From assembly GCA_032115775.1 (NCBI GenBank), contig JAUMBL010000154.1, positions 1-38,453 of the forward strand: 38,453 bases of DNA, in the 5' to 3' direction. Position 1 is the stretch's first letter. Each line of letters begins with the position of its first letter. Of this stretch, positions 1 through 7,180 are shown one piece after another. The notes under the pieces are model-generated. The model searched no databases, had not been told where the DNA came from, and was given only the letters and a program-made list of their open reading frames with translations. The position numbers and the translations under genes are program-made. The DNA is from M3007 sp032115775 (lineage in GTDB: Bacteria > Bacteroidota > Bacteroidia > Chitinophagales > Saprospiraceae).

Positions 1-654
1 GGGTCGGCCATTCCGAATTTTTTATTTGCCGTAGCGCAACAGCACGTCAACAGCAGCCTGGCCGGCGTGCTCAACGCGCTGACGCCCCTGTTCACCTTGC
101 TGCTGGGCGTGACTTTTTTCAATATGCCTTTTTTGCGCAGCAAGACGCTGGGTATCCTGATCGGACTTTGCGGCGCGGCGCTGCTGATTCTTTACAACGG
201 CGGCCCGAAATCGGAGTCCAGCGCATTTTTTGCCTCGCTCTGCGCGCTGGCGACCGTCTGTTACGCCATCAATGCCAATGTCGTCAATAAATACCTGCGC
301 GACCAACACCCGGCATCAATCGCCTCCGCTGCGTTTATGATCACCGGCCCGCTGTTCGTCGCCGGACTGATCTTCTCCGGCGGCTGGACGGCCGCGCAGA
401 CGCATCCGGAAGGCTACACGGCGCTCGGCTATATTTTTTACCTCGCCGCGCTCGGCACCGTGGGCGGCTCGATCCTCTATTTCTGGCTGTTGCAGCGCAC
501 CAGCGCCATTTTTGCCACTTCTGTGACCTACCTGCTGCCCATCAGCGCGCTGGCGATCGGTAAATTCGACGGCGAGGCAGTCGGCCTGACCGATCTGCTG
601 GGTACGGGGGTGATTTTGGCGGGTGTGTATTTGGCGAATTATGGAAAACGGTGA
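1..654 (+). CDS. EamA/DMT-family permease, 3' part only
   Basis: The reading frame is open from the first base of the window and ends at TGA 652-654, so the start lies upstream; 217 residues are visible. The protein is strongly hydrophobic, with about six predicted membrane helices. It has the feel of the second half of a drug/metabolite transporter: an SLAGVLNALTPLFTLLLG helix near the start, and later a GTVGGSILYFWLLQRTSA segment followed by a final helix rich in Gly and Leu and a short basic tail. Such proteins export or exchange small metabolites across the inner membrane; the substrate cannot be told from sequence. The gene is followed by two strong hairpins and converges on the carbonic-anhydrase-like gene. 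I am confident of the superfamily, not of the substrate. Confidence 0.85.
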   Translation, partial: GSAIPNFLFAVAQQHVNSSLAGVLNALTPLFTLLLGVTFFNMPFLRSKTLGILIGLCGAALLILYNGGPKSESSAFFASLCALATVCYAINANVVNKYLRDQHPASIASAAFMITGPLFVAGLIFSGGWTAAQTHPEGYTALGYIFYLAALGTVGGSILYFWLLQRTSAIFATSVTYLLPISALAIGKFDGEAVGLTDLLGTGVILAGVYLANYGKR

Positions 655-670
655 GGGGGGTATCACAAGT

Positions 671-695
671 ATTTCGCCGCCTCCGGCGGCGAAAT
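671..695. terminator. Hairpin after the EamA permease
   Basis: ATTTCGCCGC (671-680) and GCGGCGAAAT (686-695) are perfect reverse complements around a 5-nt loop, 16 bases after the permease stop codon. There is no clean T-tract directly after it, so it may act together with the longer hairpin at 705-755. Confidence 0.6.
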
Positions 696-704
696 AAAAT
701 AATA

Positions 705-755
705 TTTGGTCGTCTTTTTTGATTTTTTCTAAAAAAATCAAAAAAGACGACCAAA
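705..755. terminator. Long bidirectional terminator hairpin between convergent genes
   Basis: The arms 705-728 and 732-755 are perfect 24-bp reverse complements with a 3-nt loop. Each arm holds the core TTTGGTCGTC or its complement plus runs of T and A, and a further T-run follows (764-769). The symmetry and the U-rich flanks in both directions fit a terminator serving the permease on the + strand and the carbonic-anhydrase gene on the - strand. The stem is much longer than an ordinary intrinsic terminator. Confidence 0.75.
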
Positions 756-812
756 CAAAATATTTTTTTGTTTAACGGATCGTTCACGGACTTATGATAC
801 ACCGCCTACTTA

Positions 813-1343
813 TCAGCGGGCGTCCGGGTTCTGCTTAAACCAGCCGGCGTACATCGTATAATTTTGCGCGATGCGCTGAATTTCGCCTTCGAACAATTCC
901 GGGCTGAGTTCCTTGACCCTTCGAGCCGGCACGCCGGCATACACCCCCCCGGCATGGCACACGGTTTTTTCGAGGATTAGGGCGCCGGCGGCGATGAGGC
1001 AGTTTTCTTCCACCACGGCCTGATCCATGATGATGGCGCCCATGCCGACGAGCACGTTGTCGTGGAGGGTACAGCCGTGCACCAGGGCGCGGTGGCCGAT
1101 GCTCACGTTGTTGCCGATGGTCGTGCCGCACTTTTGGAAAGTGCCGTGCAGAATGGCGCCGTCCTGGATATTCACTTTATTGCCGATGCGGATAAAATGC
1201 ACGTCGCCGCGCACGACCGCCTGAAACCAGACCGAGCATTGGTTGCCCATTATGACGTCGCCGATGACCGTGGCATTTTCAGCCAGAAAGCAGTCGTGGC
1301 CGAATTGCGGGGTAAAATCTCTGCAAGATAGAATAAGCGCCAT
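813..1343 (-). CDS. Gamma-carbonic anhydrase family protein (left-handed beta-helix)
   Basis: This 176-residue protein is built of hexapeptide repeats of the left-handed beta-helix fold (for example VIGDV, CSVWF, VNIQDG, TIGNNV, VLVGMG). The residues known from the Cam-type carbonic anhydrase are in place: Arg45 and Asp47 in RGDV, Gln60 and Asp61 in NIQDG, and the metal ligands His66, His84 and His89 (ILHGT and GHRALVHG). The family forms trimers with metal sites at subunit interfaces, in the cytoplasm; bacterial members include YrdA and PaaY. Whether this copy hydrates CO2 or does something else cannot be read from sequence, although the full ligand set favours metal binding. It lies 32 bases downstream of the ABC-F gene on the same strand and is probably cotranscribed with it. 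Confidence 0.9.
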   Translation of the reverse strand: MALILSCRDFTPQFGHDCFLAENATVIGDVIMGNQCSVWFQAVVRGDVHFIRIGNKVNIQDGAILHGTFQKCGTTIGNNVSIGHRALVHGCTLHDNVLVGMGAIIMDQAVVEENCLIAAGALILEKTVCHAGGVYAGVPARRVKELSPELFEGEIQRIAQNYTMYAGWFKQNPDAR

Positions 1344-1375
1344 GTTTTCCGTAGTTGGTGATTGATGGTAACGCG

Positions 1376-3232
1376 CTACAATTCGGAAAGTTCCAGCCAG
1401 CGCATTTCGCGCACCTCGAGTTCTTCCTGCAGTTTACCCAGTTCGGCCGAGAGTTTGGCGGCCTCTTCGGCGCCCAGGTCGCCTGCGTTGAATCGGGTCA
1501 GGATTTCCGCTTTCCGGCTTTCCATTTTTGCGATGTCCTTTTCCAGTTTTTTCATTTCATTGCGTTCGGCGTTGCTGAGGCCGGGTTTTGCGGCGGAGCC
1601 GGTTGGTGCGGCCTGGCGTTCTTCGGCGCGCTTGCGGCTGTCTTCCTCTTTTTTCATCATGCGGTACTCTATGTAGGTACCGTTGAAGTCTTTGATTTTG
1701 CCTTGGCCTTCAAACACGAAGAGGTGTTCCACCAGCCGGTCCATGAAATAGCGGTCGTGGGTCACCACCAGGAGGCAGCCGGGGAAATCCTCGAGGAAAT
1801 CCTCCAGGACTTGCAGCGTCATCACGTCCAGGTCATTGGTCGGTTCGTCGAGGATCAGAAAATTGGGATTCCGCATGAGCACGGTGACCAGGTAGAGGCG
1901 GCGTTTTTCGCCGCCGGACAATTGGCTGGCATAGACCTGTTGCTGTTGTCGGCTGAAAAGAAATCGCTCCAGTAATTGCGCGGCGCTGAGTTCCTTGCCT
2001 TTTTCCAGGGGGATGACTTCGGCGATATCGCGCACGACGTCTATCACCCGCTTGTCCTCCTTGAGTTGCAGGCCGTCCTGGCGGTAATAGCCAAACACGA
2101 CGGTATCGCCTACAATCACTTTGCCGGTATCGGAGGGGAGTGCCTGGGTAATGAGTTGGAGAAAAGTGGATTTTCCGGCGCCATTCGCTCCGACGATGCC
2201 AACGCGTTCTTTGCGTTTGAATTTATAGGTAAAACTGCCCACTACCGTGCGGCCGTCGTACGATTTGCTCATATTATGGCACTCCACGATTTTGCCGCCC
2301 AGCCAGCTTTCTTTGATTTGGATGCTCATTTCCTCTTTTTGCACCCGCAGCGAATCGTTGGTTTCCTTGCGATCGAAGTAGTTATCTACCCGCGCCTTTG
2401 CCTTGGACGTCCGGGCGGCCGGCGAGCGGCGCACCCAGTCGAGTTCGTGTTTGAGCAGTTTTTTTTGTCGCTCGTAGGTGGTCGCCTGCACCTCTTCGCG
2501 GAGCGCTTTTTTTTCCAGGTAATCTGCGTAACTGCCTTTATAGCGGTGTAGTTGTCCGCCTTCGAGTTCCACGATGCTGTCGCAGATATTTTCGAGAAAA
2601 TAGCGGTCGTGGGTGACCATAAACAGCGTGACGCCCGGTTGCTGGAGATATTCTTCCAGCCACTCGATCATTTCCACGTCGAGGTGGTTGGTCGGCTCGT
2701 CGAGGATCAGAAAATCCGGTTCTTCGAGGAGGATTTTGACGAGCGCGACCCGTTTTTTCTGTCCGCCAGACAGCGTTTTGATCTTTTGTTCGAGGTTGAA
2801 CAGGCCGAAGCGGAACAGCATTTCCTTTACTTTCGAATCGAAAGACCAAGCCTTCTGGTCGTCCATCGCCGCCATTGCCGCCTGCAATTCGGCGGCGTTG
2901 TCCGGGTGCGCCAGTGCGTGTTCGTACCGGCGCAGGACGCGCACCATGGGGCTCGAATCGTCCAGGGCAGCCTCCAATACGCCCAATTCCGGGTAAAAAT
3001 CCGGCTCCTGATCGAGCCAGCCGATGCGGATATCTTTGCGCAAAACAATCTCGGCATTCTCGCCTTCCGACCCCTCCTTTCCGGCGATCACCCGCAGCAG
3101 GGTGCTCTTGCCCGTGCCGTTTTTGGCGATCAGCCCGATTTTTTGCCCCTTGTCAATGTGCAGGTTCAGTCCCCTGAACAAGACTTTTTCGCCATAGGAT
3201 TTGGTGATATTTTCGAGCGTAAGAAAGTTCAT
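1376..3232 (-). CDS. ABC-F family ATPase (Uup-like)
   Basis: This 618-residue soluble protein carries two ABC ATPase domains and no membrane segments. Domain 1 has Walker A AKNGTGKST (about residues 36-44), signature LSGGQKKR and Walker B FLILDEPTNHLD. Domain 2 has GANGAGKST, LSGGEKRR and FLILDEPTNDLD. Between them lies a charged inter-domain linker, and the last ~75 residues form a Glu/Lys-rich coiled coil, as in Uup. ABC-F proteins act on the ribosome (the E-site, in the cases studied); Uup is linked to ribosome quality control and, in E. coli, to transposon excision. I chose the ATG at 3232 because the alignable protein begins MNFLTLENI; the frame is open 51 codons further upstream, but that stretch is unlike the family and runs into the non-coding region. 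It is the first gene of a leftward pair. Confidence 0.9.
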   Translation of the reverse strand: MNFLTLENITKSYGEKVLFRGLNLHIDKGQKIGLIAKNGTGKSTLLRVIAGKEGSEGENAEIVLRKDIRIGWLDQEPDFYPELGVLEAALDDSSPMVRVLRRYEHALAHPDNAAELQAAMAAMDDQKAWSFDSKVKEMLFRFGLFNLEQKIKTLSGGQKKRVALVKILLEEPDFLILDEPTNHLDVEMIEWLEEYLQQPGVTLFMVTHDRYFLENICDSIVELEGGQLHRYKGSYADYLEKKALREEVQATTYERQKKLLKHELDWVRRSPAARTSKAKARVDNYFDRKETNDSLRVQKEEMSIQIKESWLGGKIVECHNMSKSYDGRTVVGSFTYKFKRKERVGIVGANGAGKSTFLQLITQALPSDTGKVIVGDTVVFGYYRQDGLQLKEDKRVIDVVRDIAEVIPLEKGKELSAAQLLERFLFSRQQQQVYASQLSGGEKRRLYLVTVLMRNPNFLILDEPTNDLDVMTLQVLEDFLEDFPGCLLVVTHDRYFMDRLVEHLFVFEGQGKIKDFNGTYIEYRMMKKEEDSRKRAEERQAAPTGSAAKPGLSNAERNEMKKLEKDIAKMESRKAEILTRFNAGDLGAEEAAKLSAELGKLQEELEVREMRWLELSEL

Positions 3233-3385
3233 GGAAAGGCAAAACAAGCTGAATAAAATGCAAAGTTCAGAAATTATCCGCGCATTGAGCGCCCTTGCGA
3301 AAATATTACCGGATTTTCCGGGGTTTTTGATCCGAATTTTCTGGAGCGTCGTTTTTATTGTTTTATTTAATAAACTAGTAATCAA

Positions 3386-3715
3386 TTAATTAAACACAAA
3401 ATCGTTTTAGCGCGCGCCCGGCGCAGGGCGCTTCAGTTTAAAACACAATGTGTTTTTTTTATTCTCCAAAAACCCTAAATCTTTTTTTTCTAACATCTTG
3501 AACTTAACATGGGCTTTACAGTAAATTTACCATTTCAAAGGGTTTAGTAAAAGGAGTGTTAGATGCAAGCGCCTACCATTCACGATTTTAACACTTGAAA
3601 TGCCGCGTGGCGACGGCGATGGCGACAGCCTGTTTTTTGTGGAAAACAGGGGGGCAATGTGGATAAAGTGAAAAAAAAATTGAGTTATCCACATTGAAAA
3701 AGCAGTTATCCACAT
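3386..3715. other. Candidate chromosomal replication origin (oriC-like region)
   Basis: This gene-free stretch sits between leftward genes and rightward dnaB. It begins with an AT-rich zone (AATTAATTAAAC just upstream of 3400, long T-runs at 3451-3460 and 3481-3490) and includes the 17-base palindrome AAAACACAATGTGTTTT (3440-3456). It ends with four DnaA-box-like 9-mers inside 76 bases (3639-3714). An unwinding-prone AT-rich segment beside clustered DnaA boxes is the usual make-up of a bacterial origin, and divergent transcription from it is also usual. In Bacteroidota the origin is often not next to dnaA, so the absence of dnaA here does not exclude it. The alternative is that DnaA simply regulates dnaB. 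I cannot test strand-skew inversion by eye. Confidence 0.5.
3639..3714. promoter_or_regulatory. Cluster of four DnaA boxes upstream of dnaB
   Basis: Three perfect TTATCCACA boxes are present: 3658-3666 (minus strand, read as TGTGGATAA), 3685-3693 (plus) and 3706-3714 (plus). A fourth, one-mismatch box lies at 3639-3647 (minus, TTTTCCACA). The two plus-strand boxes are 21 bases apart, that is two helical turns, so DnaA molecules would lie on the same face. Chance occurrence of three exact 9-mers in 57 bases is very unlikely. Confidence 0.85.
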
Positions 3716-3767
3716 ATTTTGGCGTTATACGGAATGTTTAAAATTAGCAAAAACACCGTGCGCGCCT

Positions 3768-3775
3768 TAAATTTG
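3768..3775 (+). promoter_or_regulatory. Putative dnaB promoter -7 element
   Basis: TAAATTTG matches the Bacteroidota -7 consensus TAnnTTTG exactly and lies 24 bases before the chosen dnaB start. No convincing -33 TTTG is visible at the usual distance. The DnaA boxes end 53 bases upstream of it, close enough for DnaA to influence transcription. Confidence 0.4.
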
Positions 3776-3799
3776 AGGCACAGAAGTACTGAGCGAACT

Positions 3800-6676
3800 A
3801 TGGCGGAAAATAAGGATTTCGACGCCCCCGGGCGTCCTGGTAACAAACCCCGTGCCCAAAGCGGCAAAAATGCAGATAACCTCTCCAACTATGTGTTCGG
3901 CAAGGTGCAACCGCAGGCAATTCCGCTGGAGGAGGCGGTGCTGGGTGCACTGATGCTCGACCGCGAAGCGCTGCCGATCGTCATGGATATCCTCCGCCCG
4001 GATAGCTTTTACCTGGAATCGCACCAGGCGATTTATCGGGCGGCGATGAAACTCTTCGAACGCTCGAATCCGGTGGATCTCCTTACCGTCACGGAAGAAT
4101 TGCGGAAAAGCGGCGATCTGGAAAAAGCGGGCGGCGCTTATTACCTGGTCGAACTCTCCAACCGCATCGCCTCCGCCGCCAATATCGAGTACCACGCGCG
4201 CATCATCGCGCAAAAACATATTCAACGCGAACTGATCCGCGTGAGCACGCTGATCATCCGCGATGCATACGAGGATACCACCGATGTATTCAACCTCCTC
4301 GACGAAGCCGAAAAGGGCTTGTTCGCCATCACGCAAAACAACCTCAGCCGCAGCTTCGAAAGTATGGGCAATCTCTCCAGCCGGGTGCTCAAACAAATCG
4401 AGGAACTCTCCCGCAAAGCAGACGGCCTCACGGGGGTGCCTACGGGTTTTACCGACTTGGATCGGCTGACCTCCGGCTGGCAACCCTCCGATCTGGTGAT
4501 CCTCGCCGCGCGACCCGGTATGGGTAAATGCCTCGGCCGCGGCACCCGGGTGCTGCTGTTCGACGGCCGACTGAAAGCGGTGGAGGAGATTCGAATCGGC
4601 GACCTGCTGATGGGCGATGACTCCCAACCCCGGAAGGTGCTTTCGCTCGCCCGCGGCCGCGAAAAAATGTTCTGGGTGCGCCAGGAAACAGGCACTGACT
4701 ACCGTGTCAATGAAAGCCATATTCTCTGCCTGAAACAAAACCGCCCGGAAAATCTGCAGCAAACCGAGGGAATACTGGAAATAACGGTGCGGAAACTGAA
4801 CGCCCAAACCCCGGCGTTCCGCGCAGACTGCAAGGGCTATAAGGTCGCCGTGGAATTCCCGGAACAACCAACGCCCCTGCCGCCCTATTTCTTCGGCCTG
4901 CAACTCGGCGCCGCATACCGACCCGCCGCACCCAAGGCCGTCCCCCAAGCTGCCGCCGGCATCGTCTATGCCGGATGGGTCGAATCGCCGGCCGGACTGT
5001 CAGACTCGCTGCCGGAAGCAGCGGATTGCGCCGCCGAACGCCTGCCACAAGCCTATCTGGTCAATTCCCGGGCGCGGCGACTCGAGCTGCTGGCCGGATT
5101 GCTGGACGCCTGCGGCCGGAGATCGGAACCCTCCGGCGGCTTCGAAATCGTCGATCTGCCCGAAACAACGGCCCGGGAAATCAAACTGCTGTGCGACAGC
5201 CTCGGGTTCCGTACCCGCCTCCTGCCCGGCGTGTTCGGCTGGACGCTCGGACTGGCAGGCGATCTGCGCGAAATGCCCCTCAAAATACACCCTAAACCTG
5301 AAATCGCCCCCGACCAGGATTGGCGCCAAACGGCTATCCAACTCGAATACGATGGCGTGGACGACTATTACGGCTTCGAAATTGACGGCAACGGCCGCTT
5401 CCTGCTCGAAGATATGACCGTGACGCACAACACCGCGTTCGTCCTCGCTATGGCCCTCAACGCCGCGAAAGATTTCCAAAAACCGGTGGCGCTGTTTTCG
5501 CTCGAAATGGCCAACACCCAACTCGTCCAACGCCTTATTTCTATGGAATCGGAAATCCCCGGTTCCAAAATGCGCAACGGCAAACTGGAAGACTACGAAT
5601 GGCAGCAACTCCAGACGACCGTAGAGCGCCTCAGCAATGTCCCAATCTTTATTGACGATACCCCCGGGATTAATATTTTCGAACTGCGCGCCAAATGCCG
5701 CCGACTGAAAATGCAGCACGATATCCAACTGGTGATTATTGATTACCTGCAACTTATGACCGGCATCACGGACAATAACCGCGGCGGCAACCGCGAACAA
5801 GAAATTGCCGGTATCTCGCGCGCCTTGAAAAATATGGCCAAGGAACTCAGCGTGCCCGTTATCGCGCTGTCGCAGCTCAGCCGCGCCGTGGAATCACGCG
5901 GCGGCACGAAACGCCCGCAACTGTCCGACTTGCGGGAATGCGTCACCGGCGACACCCTCGCCACGCTGGCCGACGGCCGAACGGTACCCGTCCGCGATCT
6001 CGTCGGCAGCCAACCGGACGTGCAGGCGTACGATACAGCCCGCGGTGTATTCTGCACCGCTGCGGCAGAAATCGTGTGGGAAACCGGCATCAAACAGATC
6101 TTTGAAGTATGCCTCGCAGACGGCCGCAGCGTCAAAGCCACCGCCGGCCACCGCTTCCTGGGCACACAAGGTTGGCAAACAGTCGAAACGCTCCGTCCGG
6201 GCGAACGACTGGCCCTGGCGCCGGACGCAACCGAAATGCCCGAAAATACGCTCGCTTGGGCGGCCGTGCTGGAAATACGCCCCCTCGGCGAAGCGCCCGT
6301 GTACGACCTTACAGTGCCAGGCCCCCACAGTTGGATCGCCAACGGCATCGTGAGCCACAATTCCGGCGCTATCGAGCAGGACGCCGATATCGTGTCCTTT
6401 ATTTACCGGCCGGAATATTATCAGATTATGGAAGATGAGAACGGCCAAAGCCTGAAAGGAATCGCGGAAATTATCATTGCAAAGCACCGCCATGGCGCCT
6501 TGGATACCATCCGCGTCAAATTTACCGAACAATTTGCCAAGTTCGGAAACATCGACGATCCCATGTTCGGCGGGCTGGAAGAGCCGTTTGGCGGCTCGTT
6601 TACGTCCGGCGGCGGCGGCGGCGGCGGACTTACGATTTCCTCGCGCATGAACACCGATACGGATACGCCGTTTTAG
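3800..6676 (+). CDS. dnaB: Replicative DNA helicase DnaB containing two inteins
   Basis: The 958-residue precursor contains a normal-sized DnaB of about 516 residues once inteins of 301 and 141 residues are removed. The N-terminal helical domain (PLEEAVLGALMLD) is followed by the linker and the RecA-like ATPase domain: Walker A GMGK|T, split by intein 1; Walker B LVIIDYLQLM; a VIALSQLSR motif; and DLRE|SGAIEQDAD, split by intein 2. The tail is Gly-rich. DnaB is the ring helicase loaded at the origin that unwinds DNA ahead of the fork. I prefer the ATG at 3800 (MAENKDF); an in-frame TTG at 3719 and an ATG at 3734 would add odd residues, and the TTG nearly abuts the last DnaA box. The Walker Lys and Thr are separated by intein 1, so the precursor should be ATPase-dead until spliced. 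A long hairpin follows the stop codon. Confidence 0.95.
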   Translation: MAENKDFDAPGRPGNKPRAQSGKNADNLSNYVFGKVQPQAIPLEEAVLGALMLDREALPIVMDILRPDSFYLESHQAIYRAAMKLFERSNPVDLLTVTEELRKSGDLEKAGGAYYLVELSNRIASAANIEYHARIIAQKHIQRELIRVSTLIIRDAYEDTTDVFNLLDEAEKGLFAITQNNLSRSFESMGNLSSRVLKQIEELSRKADGLTGVPTGFTDLDRLTSGWQPSDLVILAARPGMGKCLGRGTRVLLFDGRLKAVEEIRIGDLLMGDDSQPRKVLSLARGREKMFWVRQETGTDYRVNESHILCLKQNRPENLQQTEGILEITVRKLNAQTPAFRADCKGYKVAVEFPEQPTPLPPYFFGLQLGAAYRPAAPKAVPQAAAGIVYAGWVESPAGLSDSLPEAADCAAERLPQAYLVNSRARRLELLAGLLDACGRRSEPSGGFEIVDLPETTAREIKLLCDSLGFRTRLLPGVFGWTLGLAGDLREMPLKIHPKPEIAPDQDWRQTAIQLEYDGVDDYYGFEIDGNGRFLLEDMTVTHNTAFVLAMALNAAKDFQKPVALFSLEMANTQLVQRLISMESEIPGSKMRNGKLEDYEWQQLQTTVERLSNVPIFIDDTPGINIFELRAKCRRLKMQHDIQLVIIDYLQLMTGITDNNRGGNREQEIAGISRALKNMAKELSVPVIALSQLSRAVESRGGTKRPQLSDLRECVTGDTLATLADGRTVPVRDLVGSQPDVQAYDTARGVFCTAAAEIVWETGIKQIFEVCLADGRSVKATAGHRFLGTQGWQTVETLRPGERLALAPDATEMPENTLAWAAVLEIRPLGEAPVYDLTVPGPHSWIANGIVSHNSGAIEQDADIVSFIYRPEYYQIMEDENGQSLKGIAEIIIAKHRHGALDTIRVKFTEQFAKFGNIDDPMFGGLEEPFGGSFTSGGGGGGGLTISSRMNTDTDTPF
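4529..5431 (+). other. Intein 1 in DnaB Walker A loop, with decayed LAGLIDADG endonuclease
   Basis: These 301 residues (precursor residues 244-544) begin with the nucleophile Cys of CLGRGTRVLLFDG (block A) and end in VTHN before the extein Thr (block G). The block B-like segment is VNESHIL, with Asn where Thr is usual in TxxH. Block F is YYGFEIDGNGRFLL. The insertion lies exactly between Lys and Thr of the P-loop GMGKT. The middle shows remains of a homing endonuclease. PYFFGLQLGAAYR matches the first motif (normally ending GDG) but with GAA. LLAGLLDACG matches the second (normally DADG) but with Cys replacing the last Asp. Both catalytic acids are therefore gone, and only about 65-70 residues separate the motifs, fewer than usual. 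Splicing residues look intact; homing activity is almost certainly lost. Confidence 0.9.
5939..6361 (+). other. Intein 2 in DnaB, a mini-intein
   Basis: These 141 residues (precursor residues 714-854) run from Cys1 of CVTGDTLATLADGRTV to the terminal His-Asn of GIVSHN, followed by extein Ser. Block B is VKATAGHRFL with the canonical Thr and His; block F/G is VYDLTVPGPHSWIANG. There is no room for a homing endonuclease, so this is a naturally minimal splicing domain. The block F/G segment closely resembles the Synechocystis DnaB intein as I remember it (DLTVPGPHNFVAND). The extein junction is DLRE|SGAIEQDAD, two residues upstream of the Synechocystis junction as I recall it (DLRESG|SIEQDAD). 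Confidence 0.92.
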
Positions 6677-6728
6677 CGCATGTTTGGAACCCGGCCGCCG
6701 GGCAACAAGCCCAAAACATGCGCTAAAA
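6671..6728. terminator. Terminator hairpin between convergent dnaB and tatA
   Basis: TTTTAGCGCATGTTT (6671-6685, overlapping the dnaB stop codon) is perfectly complementary to 6714-6728. The 15-bp stem encloses a GC-rich loop with its own fold (CCCGGCCGCCGGG). It lies between convergent genes and can serve both. Confidence 0.7.
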
Positions 6729-6747
6729 AGCGTGTGCAGCGGAATAC

Positions 6748-6963
6748 TTATTTCTCGATCGTCTTCTTCTCCGCATCCCGCATGCCCTGGCGGAGTTCAT
6801 CTTCCACCGAGTTTTTCGCGTTGTTAAATTCGCGGATACCGCGACCTAAGCCGCGCATCAGTTCGGGAATTTTATTGCCGCCGAACAGCAGGAGTACAAT
6901 GAGGAAAATGACGGTCAATTCGCCGCCGCTCAGGTTGCCAAGAAATAAAAGTGTGGCTGACAT
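6748..6963 (-). CDS. tatA: Sec-independent (Tat) translocase subunit TatA/E
   Basis: The 71-residue protein has a short N-terminal hydrophobic helix (about residues 13-28), then the FGGNKIPEL hinge and an amphipathic helix containing RGLGRGIREF, then a charged tail. This is the standard TatA/E architecture, whose subunits oligomerise to form the pore that passes folded twin-arginine proteins across the inner membrane. The length is normal for TatA. No tatC is in the window. A probable Tat substrate, the DUF1501 protein at 28.2-29.8 kb, is. The gene converges on dnaB and is divergent from the NIF3-like gene. Confidence 0.92.
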   Translation of the reverse strand: MSATLLFLGNLSGGELTVIFLIVLLLFGGNKIPELMRGLGRGIREFNNAKNSVEDELRQGMRDAEKKTIEK

Positions 6964-7180
6964 AGCATTGAAATTTAATTATCAGGCATTTATGCGTCGA
7001 AATACCGCTTTGCGAAGTGTTTAAAAATACCGCGGAAGTATTTTTGCCACCGGCTAAAATCTGCCTGACAGGCTCTAAAAGTCTTATTTGACAAAAAACT
7101 GCGGACAAAGTTACAGGAATTTGGCGGAGAAACCTGCGGGAACGCTTAATTTTACCTGATTCAAACAAATATCGTGTATC
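6964..7180. promoter_or_regulatory. Divergent promoter region, tatA / NIF3-like gene
   Basis: This 217-base region separates two divergent genes. On the minus strand, TAACTTTG (complement of 7106-7113) matches the -7 element and would face tatA. On the plus strand, TATTTTTG (7039-7046) matches the element facing the NIF3-like gene. Neither has a clear -33 partner. No other structure was seen. Confidence 0.35.

Noticed and set aside
3719..3799. In-frame TTG (3719) and ATG (3734) as earlier dnaB starts
   Set aside because: They would add 22-27 residues unlike DnaB, nearly abut the last DnaA box, and lie upstream of the matching -7 element; ATG 3800 starts the recognisable protein.
3767..4948. 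Long antisense reading frame (393 codons) opposite dnaB and intein 1
   Set aside because: It is a shadow of the high-GC codon pattern on the opposite strand; the plus-strand protein is unmistakable.
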